The position numbers and the translations under genes were made by a program. Shown piece by piece: positions 56,141-64,000 of a stretch of 64,000 bases of DNA. This stretch comes from Proteles cristata cristata. Its lineage: Eukaryota > Chordata > Mammalia > Carnivora > Hyaenidae. The stretch is from assembly GCA_017311185.1 (NCBI GenBank), contig JAESUZ010001506.1, positions 124,001 through 188,000 of the forward strand, written 5' to 3'. Every line of letters starts with the position of its first letter. Positions within the stretch are counted from its first letter, which is position 1. The notes beneath the pieces are model-generated. The model had not been told where the DNA came from, ran no database searches, and worked only from the letters and a program-made list of their open reading frames with translations.

Positions 56141-56649
56141 AATGCATTTAAGGTTAGAAATCAAGATGAAAAAAAGTCTTCTAAATCAGAGGCCAGCAAT
56201 TTTTTTTTTTCTGTAACAGACTACATAGTAAACATTTTAAGCTGTGAGGGTTTCTATTGCAGCTAGTCAGTACTGTCAGGGCAGCACAAAAGTGGTTTAG
56301 ATGCACCCAAATAACATGTTTCAATGTTCCAATCAGCTGTGATTTACAAAAACAGGTAGATTTGTTCACCATGGGCTGACCCTTGCTCTAAATCATTCTT
56401 ACATTTTCACGAAATATGATAGAGGCCACATAAATTCCAGTATTGATTTCAATTCTTGTGATACTGTTTTATATTTATTTGCTTGTTTGTTTCAAACATC
56501 ATGTCTTGAGTAGTATCAACTAAGACAAATACAGCTGTAAACACTAACTTTCTCTGCCCTAACACTTCACTGTGCTTGACACAAGGTAAAATGCAGTAAA
56601 TTTTAGTTCTTTTCTACTTTCCATAACATTTTCCCTTAAAGATTAGATG
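56141..56649. other. Unique sequence, no gene seen
   Basis: No repeat named with confidence. Confidence 0.45.
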
Positions 56650-56840
56650 TGAAGTCAAATTTGAATTGAAGTCCCATTTGTTAGTCTACACCTTTGGTCA
56701 AATTACTTTCTTTTTGTAAGCCTTGCTCTCCAAATCTGTAAAATGAGAAAATTAATATATTACTTGCAGGATGTTTTAGAGGGGGGACCAAATAGAATCA
56801 TGTATCTATTTTGTGAAATGTAAAGCCCAGTACAGAGGGA
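56650..56840 (+). mobile_element. MIR
   Basis: ttgaattgaagtcccatttg, tggtcaaattactttctttt and ctccaaatctgtaaaatgag match sense MIR. Confidence 0.7.
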
Positions 56841-58009
56841 AGACCCTATTAATATAAGCTGCCTCTCCCTTCCTGGATTCTGGATTTACTTTCTTCTCAC
56901 TCAAAATGTGATTTTTTTTTTCCCCTGACAAATCCCAAGGAGGTCCTCTAAATCCCCATTTAGCCTAGGCCAGGAGGCTGTTGGGGGGGGTGGGGGCACA
57001 GACCGGCTCCACCTGTGTCCTGATTGACTGTCAGAAACTTGAGCCTCCTTTATAGGGACTAACTGGATCCAGAGAAGGCAGCTCCAGCTGCCAAAATGGG
57101 TTGCTGTTTTAAAGAGATAAAATGCAATAAAGATCTTTTTGTAATGGGCATTCTCACTATGGTTTGACCGGCCAGTGACATGAGGCACTTGGCCTTGGAC
57201 CCAATGATATTTGAAATGAGCTCTGGAATTGAGATCCTATTCCCATCAAAAGTGTTACCCTTAGTAGTCCACAGCTAAGACCTTCAACGTACAAAATTTA
57301 AGGCTACTTTTAGGCAAATATTAAAGTGGTAAAAAAGATTTGTGGATAGAATATTTATCCCGTTGTTGCAAATTTTCATGTCTGCCCCACTTAACTGGGA
57401 GTTGCCATGTGGATAAGGCTCCAGACTCTAAAGGAAGTCTGTGTCCTCCCTGCCATGGGCATCTGCATACTATCTAAGAATAGTGCACATGACCACTCTA
57501 AAAGAAAGAAAATGCTTTTTGGCTTCATTGATGATGCTTGCATTAAAACTTCTAGGAAAAAAAGAAACTTGAAGGAAATCGTGATTGGCTTTTGCTACCT
57601 AGTCATTCAATATGCCCCAACAGTGTCCGTAAAAGGTGCCTGGCAAGCAAAGGGCTTCATCACAGATTTGTCAGCAGATCAAGCCCTAGAAACTGGACAG
57701 TGTCCTTTATCTGATGAGGTAAAGATGGCAGATATCCAACGACTGCCATACTCCACCTATGTTCACCACAGACCTCAATAATCACTCAGGATGGCTTCTT
57801 CCTGATGAATGAAAACAATACAAACAACAGCAGCAACAGTAACATGTTGACCAGAGCAGCCCTTCTGCATCCTGCATAGTCATGACTCCACGATAATGGG
57901 CCCTTGTTGGCACTTCGCCTCTCCCCCAAACCAGGTCTTCCCACAATCCTAGCTAATTTTGGTCTACAGATCCACTCAAGAGCTCGGACTAAAAACCTGG
58001 TAGCATCCT
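56841..58009. other. Unique sequence, no gene seen
   Basis: The 124-codon plus frame at 57407-57781 has no recognised domain, no splice or retrocopy features and no poly(A). Treated as chance. Confidence 0.45.
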
Positions 58010-58620
58010 TAAAAACCTACCAATATCCAGTCAAATCAACAAATCCTGTGCCCTCTGATTCCCAAAACAAATTGTGAGCTGCTTGTGTTCAGCTCCATGA
58101 TGATAGACCAGAGCCAACTTTGGTCTCAACTACTTCAACAGCTTTAAAAGCTCCCTTGCTTCTCTGTCAACTCCCTAAGCCCTGTTACCCATACAGCCAC
58201 AGAGGGCTGCTATTAAAACTTAAGGCAGATCATGTTAATAGCTCATGGATGGACCACATAAACTGCATGATCTAGATCTTTCCTTCCTTTCCAACACCAG
58301 CTCAGCTCGCTCTCCTCTCCATTACTGCAATACAATTGCAGCTTCGTGGACATTCTTCCAGATGTTGGAACACGTTCAGATCTTGCCTCCACCGAAGGCC
58401 TTCACACGTGTTCTGTTGTCTCTCTGTATGTTTGCTGCCCATGACTTTCATGACTAAGAACTGATTCTCCAGATCACAACCAAACTGCTATCTTCTCAGA
58501 GAGGTCTTCCGGGATTATTCACTCAACCCCCATCTTTTCTGTCAACCTGATGCTCTGTTCTCAAACCTTACTGTTTCTCTGAAGACTTGGACTTAATGTA
58601 TGTTTTACACACAATGAAGT
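58010..58620 (+). mobile_element. L2 LINE fragment
   Basis: Clearest at 58280-58530: ctccattactgcaatacaat, ttcacacgtgttctgttgtc, gctatcttctcagagaggtc and ttccgggattattcactcaa read as sense L2. The left edge is uncertain. Confidence 0.65.
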
Positions 58621-58770
58621 TGCAGTTTTTGTAAAAAAGGAAACATCAATGAAAACAGGACTAGTAATTACTACATTTCACATTGCTATTTTACTTTTTG
58701 TTTCTATGCCACCTCTCTAAACTAACGTCGTATAAGTTCTATTGAGAGTGAGGACAATTGTCAGAGCTAG

Positions 58771-58775
<5 letters not shown>
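58621..58775. other. Unique sequence
   Basis: Nothing recognised. Confidence 0.45.

Positions 58776-58819
<44 letters not shown>
58776..58819 (+). repeat. (CA)n microsatellite
   Basis: About 22 uninterrupted AC units. Confidence 0.98.
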
Positions 58820-58820
<1 letters not shown>

Positions 58821-60159
58821 AAATATCCTTTCACTCTATATGGTAAGAAATTCTAAACCATATTCATAGATATACCTTTTTTTTTGTATCTACGTTTTCC
58901 AGGTAATCCACGTACACATACAAAGAATTCCTCAAACATAAGAGTAGACCAGATCTCCATGTTTGAACCATGGGACACTATCCATCCTCACCATCTGAGC
59001 CTTCTATTTGCCATCAATTGCCTTACTCAAGATACCTTGAAGACAGGGATCTCATTGGAACTCTGCTCATTTTCAAATCCCACAACTAATGATGCCCCTT
59101 AATTATGTTTTGAATCTTTGGAAGGACAGAGCCAGGTAGTGACCCAGACCTCCAAGGTTTGTTTGTTGGGTGGCCTGGGTTTGGTTTGGGCTCCAGGAAC
59201 CTAATAAGGGGACACCCAGAAAGATGAAATTAAATCCCTAAATGCCTATTCATTCAATAATCCTAAAATAATTTCTAATAAAATTACAAACAAAGAGCAA
59301 TTGTGAAGGGTCTTTGTCTGTTTGCCCCACTCCTCAGAAAGCCTCCAGGGGTAGTTTTCAGAGCTTTGGCTGAGGTTTGGCCCATGTACGTCCCATTGTT
59401 TGTGGTTCCATTGGAAAAGTGAGTCTCTCCTCCCCTGGCCTCCATGCAACTCTTTGAAAATGGCACTCAATGAAGGCATTCCTTGCAGAGGAACTTTGTC
59501 GTTAGGGGAAGTTCCAGATGACAGGTCATAAATTTAGAAGTTCCTGGTCTCAGAAGGCACCCTGAATGATTTCAAGAAGGTACAGAAGGAGAAGGTTGTT
59601 TTAAAACCATTCTACTAGAGTGTTCAGAATGGAGAGGTCTGTTCAGGAATGCAGACCAGTTTATTTCCTAAAGCATCCACATATGTTCTGGTCACCCAAG
59701 TCACAGATCTTTTTGCATCACTGAAGGGGATATTTACCTACCCACTTGGCAGGTAGGCAAAGTGAGTCGGGGGGTTGCTGAGTACAGTGCCACAACAGCT
59801 CCTTGGAGGGGAATGCCCAATATGGGCCATGTACTCCAGTATCTCTTCATATTTAGAATATGATCTCAACTGATCTCAAAAATGCTCAGTCTGAAGAATG
59901 GAGAGACCTCTTATCTTAAAGTATATGCATTCAGAGTGAGAGCAGATTCAGTGAAGGTCACCATAACAGAGGGAAACAGTGAGCTCAGGTACTTTGGGTA
60001 ATTTGTATGAATTCCCCTCTAATTGACAAGTGCATCGATCAGTTCTATATTTAAGGCAGAGAACTGATTTGACTTCCTTTTGGATCTGGTGACGAGACAC
60101 AGGGAAGGCGCAAATCATCTTAATTGTTAAACCTCCTTCCTTTTTGTACCTTTCCTTTA
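58820..60159. other. Mostly unique sequence
   Basis: At 59030-59105 accttgaagacagggatctc may be a sense L2 tail. No gene seen. Confidence 0.45.
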
Positions 60160-60232
60160 CTCTCAGCATTCAGCGTAGTACCTGACACATAGTAAACACT
60201 CATTAAATATTTGTTAAATTGCTATTAGTTGC
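60160..60232 (+). mobile_element. MIR or L2 3' tail
   Basis: gtacctgacacatagtaaac and actcattaaatatttgttaa. Confidence 0.65.
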
Positions 60233-60640
60233 TATTAATGAATATGATCAATTTACCATTTCACTTTAGCCACAGATACTCTCTCACTTTCTGGGATTCA
60301 TATCACTGTTCGAAAATAGATTTTTTTGGTTTTTTTTTTTTTTCGGCAATAAGTTCACCATCACTTCTGCCATTGAAGGAGAATGTTACTTGAGACCACC
60401 CTTGGTCACAACTCTAAGATATTCCTTAGTGTCCCTGAGGTGTGCTGTGCAGAGATCGGACATCACAAGCTTCCCCCCTTGCAGGTCTAAAGGATGACGG
60501 TACAGGCAGCTGAGTATACAACTCATGGACCAGTGCCGAGTGAAGTCACTACTTTGGGGGCCCAGGACTGTCATCACTGTCCTTGCAAGTCCATGCTTCT
60601 GGACTGTTGTGTGGACCCTGTGTACCTGCAGCATCTGGCT
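60233..60640. other. Unique sequence with T-rich run
   Basis: T7GGT14 at 60322-60343. No gene seen. Confidence 0.45.
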
Positions 60641-60764
60641 GATGGCTGAGTTGACTACAACAGACTGGATTCAAATCCAGCTTGGCTGTGGGACTGAACT
60701 TCTCTGAAACTCAGTTTCCTTGACTGTGAAATGGGAGAGGACATAACCACCTCAATGCAGCAGA
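60641..60764 (+). mobile_element. MIR
   Basis: gactggattcaaatccagct, tgggactgaacttctctgaa and actcagtttccttgactgtg match sense MIR. Confidence 0.75.
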
Positions 60765-60928
60765 CAGCAAAGTTTGATGTGTCCACAAACCACCTGGAGA
60801 TCATGTTACGATGCAGATTCAAGACTCAGTGAGTCTGGAATGAGGCCTGACATCCTGTGTTTCTAAGAAGCTACCAGGTGATACCCACACTGCTGTCTGG
60901 GGACCAAACTCCAAGTCGCACCACTGTA
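60765..60928 (+). mobile_element. MER5A-type DNA transposon
   Basis: agcaaagtttgatgtgtcca, accacctggagatcatgtta, agactcagtgagtctggaat, taccaggtgatacccacact and tgtctggggaccaaactcca follow MER5A, with caccactgtag as the terminal repeat. Confidence 0.75.
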
Positions 60929-62639
60929 GGGCATTCCATGAGATAACAAGAGAAATCAAGGGAGATCGTTATCCACGCTAATAACCATTACAAAGAAAAT
61001 TATTAATAATAGTTATAGGTAGGAGAATTCTGGTTAAAACACATGAAGTTACCACCAACCGGGTTTAAATCAGACTGTTTCTGGCCCTTCATCCTTTTAT
61101 GGCAAGTTTTGTGATTACACGTGAAACCTCCTTCAAGACCCTCCTCATAAGCCCTCATGTAACTACAGAAGTCAAGGGCACAGTGAGAAGATATTTTATT
61201 ACCCATGTATTTATGTATGGGTTTTTGGGGTTTTAAAACTGGCAATTAAAACCTTGTAAATTTGTATTATCAACAAAATAAATGTAGACGGGTTAGTTAC
61301 TCATTGCTAATAAATTTGATCATTCATTTATAAAACGAATGTTCGCCCAAGAATCACAGAGCACTCTATAAAGATCGCTTCACTAAGCCACAAACCACCT
61401 CGACAAGGAAGGCACACAGCACCCCTGAGGGGTTAAACAAACCCTCCAGGGCCTGGGGGAGGGGAGGGGAGGGCGGCCTGAATTCCAACACTCTTGTTCC
61501 CCGTACTCAGGTTCAGCTTCTGCCCCACAGGGGCCGACTCTTTGAAGCATGATATCCGTTTGGAAGCAGTTCAAATCAGCCTGCCTGGAGGTCCCATCCC
61601 CAGATAGCCCCAGGAACCTGTCTGTGTGAGTCAGAGAAAACCATAATTCTCTGATGTGAGAGGCCAGAGAGGACTTGCCACCAACCCCCTTCCTCTTTCC
61701 CTATCAGGCACTCAGGACAGTTCAGCCCCAGCTACTGTTGAAGAACTCCCAAACCAAGTCGCCCAGCTATGGGACTCAAATGTGAAATAAATAAAACAAC
61801 ATTGTTTTGTCCCCAGTCTCCCAATCTTCATACCCCTCCCCTTCAAGCCTTCCCTGCGGGGGGTCCTCTTCACTTCTTTCCCACTTAAGAAGTCAGCAAA
61901 GCCTTTTGTCATCAAGTCCTGGTGCCCTAGAGAGAGCCAGGCTTTGGAGTCTGGCAACACAGGGTGTGAATTCCAGCCCCACGGCTGGCTGACCGCTGAG
62001 GGGGACCAAGGTCTCCTGTTCCTTAGCTGTGCCTGGGGGTTTTACAGCCTACATCACCTGGTGGCTTGTAAGGACGTTCAGAAATGATGGTGGAAAGCAC
62101 CTGGCTTGGATAGGCTCTCATAGGTGGAATTTATCACTGATCAGGGCAGCTGTTGTGATGTTGGCCACAGACACAGCACCAGCCAGCTGCCAGCCTTCGG
62201 AATGCTGAGTCTTGCTTTGTGGGCAGGGGGAACCCAAACTTCTTCTCCCAGGAAGCCTGACTACAAGAAGTGACCGTGTATGTTCTCAGCCCCCGCCACC
62301 CCCATTCCACCTTGGCCTGCACATCTGGGGCATTCACGTGGTCCTCTGCTTACACAAAACCTCGTGGCTGGCAGTTTTGCGATTTCTCCTCACTCATTAT
62401 CTCCTCAGTTATCTACTGACTTCTTAATTGATGGCCATACCTGTGTTCTCTCTCTGGATTCAGTCTCTGGAAAGAACAGGACTCATCCTTACATAATGAG
62501 CTTTATTCCAGTCTTATATGGTGGTAGGAAATTTAAAAAGAACTTGAAATATTCTATTCTTCGCTGCCACTTTTAGTGGCTCAACGTGGAGAACCGTAGT
62601 TTTTGAGCAGAGAACCAAAAGTAGAAAATGTATAGGATA
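60929..62639. other. Unique sequence, no gene seen
   Basis: GC-richer around 61380-61990. Short frames on both strands without domains. No repeat named. Confidence 0.5.
61455..61473 (+). other. G-quadruplex motif
   Basis: gggggaggggaggggaggg: four G-runs of 3-5 with single-A loops, the tightest type of predicted quadruplex. Confidence 0.9.
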
Positions 62640-63180
62640 TTAAGCTTGCTGAGACATGTCAACAGAGGGGAGAGGATCTCGAAGCTTTTTAATGTATCTT
62701 TCTATTAAAGCATACCTGGTTTGCCCTGGGCTTGAAATGAATCATCTGCACTGAAGGCTCTAAGACAGTCATTGCTTGGGCTACCTGCCCTGTGAAGGCT
62801 ATTCTCTGAGAGGGCAAATGTCTGCTCTAAGAAATGCTAGACAGCATTTTACCAATCTGAGCTTGGCTTGCTTGTGGCCACCCTGTATTAGCCTTCCAGC
62901 CAAAGAGAAAGGCCATATGATTACTGAAAACAGACGCATTAGGATTAAATTGTTTTCAGACATACTAGGATTAAATTAAAGTGCTACTAGCAATTCCAGA
63001 TCCATATTTAATTTCTCCATGCAAGTCATTATCGATACATTTTGCTGGAGAGAATAAACATTGCCTACCAACTTAAGACATGAATTTCTATTAAGTTTCT
63101 GTATTAATTTGCCTTTGACTTCCAATACAAAAGTTATCCAAAAGCCATTTATATCTCTATTGGCAAGTACAATTAAAAAA
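62640..63180. promoter_or_regulatory. Candidate conserved non-coding element
   Basis: Repeat-free AT-rich block with retained CpG words (tctcgaagctt, cagacgcatt, ttatcgatac) and dense homeodomain-like cores. The word aggattaaatt occurs twice, at 62941-62951 and 62967-62977. Its minus-strand core TAATCC is the OTX/PITX/CRX-type site. Function is inferred. Confidence 0.35.
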
Positions 63181-63189
63181 CTGTGGTAC

Positions 63190-63440
63190 ATCTCCTTTGT
63201 TTAGTTCAAACGACATTGATCCATGTTTTCCATTCCTGCCTTTTCACTTCTGGAGCCTGGCTCACACTGTTCTTTCATCTAGAATATCCTACTTGCATTT
63301 GCCCAAAAATCTGTTTCCTTTTTGAGGTGCACTTGAGGCTCTCAACTTTTAAGTCTCCGACACCTTGTTCTCAGGTCTTTGCTGATTTCTCCCTGGCATC
63401 TCCCCCAGGAAGTACACATCCTCACGTAAGAAATCGCAGG
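63190..63440 (+). mobile_element. Probable L2 fragment
   Basis: gagcctggctcacactgttc, tttcatctagaatatcctac and ctcaggtctttgctgatttc resemble the sense L2 pre-tail region. Confidence 0.5.
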
Positions 63441-63502
63441 AATGGCTCCATTCCATGCTCAGAAGGCAAGGCATTCTGGCAGGTCAGGCTTACATTCCTA
63501 TT

Positions 63503-64000
63503 GTTGTTGTTGTTGTTAACAGCTTTATTGAGATGTAATTTACATACCATAAAATTTGCCTTTTTGTAAGTAAACGATTCGATTCAGTAGGTTTTGGTGC
63601 ATTCACATTTGTTCAACTGCCATTATCATCTGATTTTAGACGCTGCCCACTACCCTACAAAGAAACCGCATGCACAGCACCAGCCACTCTACTGTCAGTC
63701 TCTATGGATTTGCCTTTTCTGGACATTTCATATAAACATACTTGTACAACATCTGATCTTCTGTGACTGGCATGTTTGACTTAGCATGATATTTTCAACT
63801 TCATCCATTTTGTAACACGTACCAGTGCTTTATTCCTTTTAATCTCTTGTACGGATATACCTCCTTTGTTTACCCATTTATCAGTTGATGGACAATTAGG
63901 TTGTTTCCTTTTTTGGATATTATGAATAATGCTGTAGTGAACATTCATGTACAAGTTTTTGCACGGACATGTGTATATACTTTGGAGTGGAGTTTCTGGG
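63503..64000 (-). mobile_element. Ancient L1 (L1MB-type) 3' end, antisense, runs off the window
   Basis: Begins with (TTG)n then acagctttattgagatgtaa. aatttacataccataaaatt, tctatggatttgccttttct, ggacatttcatataaacata, tatcagttgatggacaatta and gaataatgctgtagtgaaca are the antisense L1 3' end in order. Confidence 0.9.

Noticed and set aside
57407..57781. 124-codon plus-strand frame
   Set aside because: No domain recognised, no poly(A) or flanking duplication to suggest a retrocopy, and no splice signals.
1..64000. An undescribed multi-gene system, CRISPR array, operon or phage
   Set aside because: The window is mammalian, transposon-rich and gene-poor. No clustered direct repeats with unique spacers and no co-directional gene set exist.

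Overview
This is mammalian nuclear DNA from a cat-like carnivore (Felidae or a close feliform). The call rests on at least 22 copies of the tRNA-Lys-derived carnivore SINE. They begin with GGGGCGCCTGGGTGGCTCAG and carry the GTGCTGACAGCTCAGAGCC middle section, which I know from cats and which differs from the dog form. A matching carnivore L1 family is also present. I found no convincing protein-coding gene, no tRNA, rRNA or snRNA gene, and no CRISPR, operon or phage. The window reads as a gene desert or as the inside of a very large intron. Almost all open frames longer than 60 codons are either L1 fragments or chance frames in repeats and unique DNA.

Layout. 1-3180 is an ancient L1 (plus strand) cut up by five SINEs. 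3200-10470 is mostly unique sequence with decayed MIR copies, a short L1 insertion carrying a 3' transduction (4537-4776) and an 800-bp young L1 tail (8171-8972) inserted into a MIR. 10470-19090 is a long stretch nearly free of transposons. It holds three segments with the look of conserved non-coding (enhancer) DNA. 19098-28963 holds a GGAA/GGGA satellite, antisense ancient L1 tails, a MaLR LTR, several SINEs, one candidate exon on the minus strand (23807-23886) and a CpG-rich patch beside another conserved-looking block (about 26180-26900). 29000-37870 is mostly unique with L2/MIR remnants and a MER20 DNA transposon.

38080-45632 is the landmark: a near full-length but dead L1. It has a 5' UTR of about 1.7 kb, a frameshifted ORF1 and a broken ORF2 whose reverse transcriptase FADD box reads FAND. 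A younger L1 tail and a very young SINE have inserted into it, each with perfect target-site duplications. 45770-49770 is a SINE cluster lying in ancient L1. 49770-64000 is mainly unique DNA with a 164-nt pure purine tract (54517-54680), an antisense MaLR LTR, an L2 block, MER5A, a G-quadruplex motif and a second conserved-looking block (62640-63180). It ends inside an antisense ancient L1 tail that runs off the window.

The elements do not form a working pathway. What can be reconstructed is insertion history: MIR, L2, MaLR and old L1 first, then MER5/MER20 (relative order not shown), then carnivore SINEs and L1, then a distinct young SINE subfamily (six copies) with long perfect duplications. 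All repeat family names come from recognising consensus sequence by eye, not from a database search, and edges are approximate unless target-site duplications are quoted.
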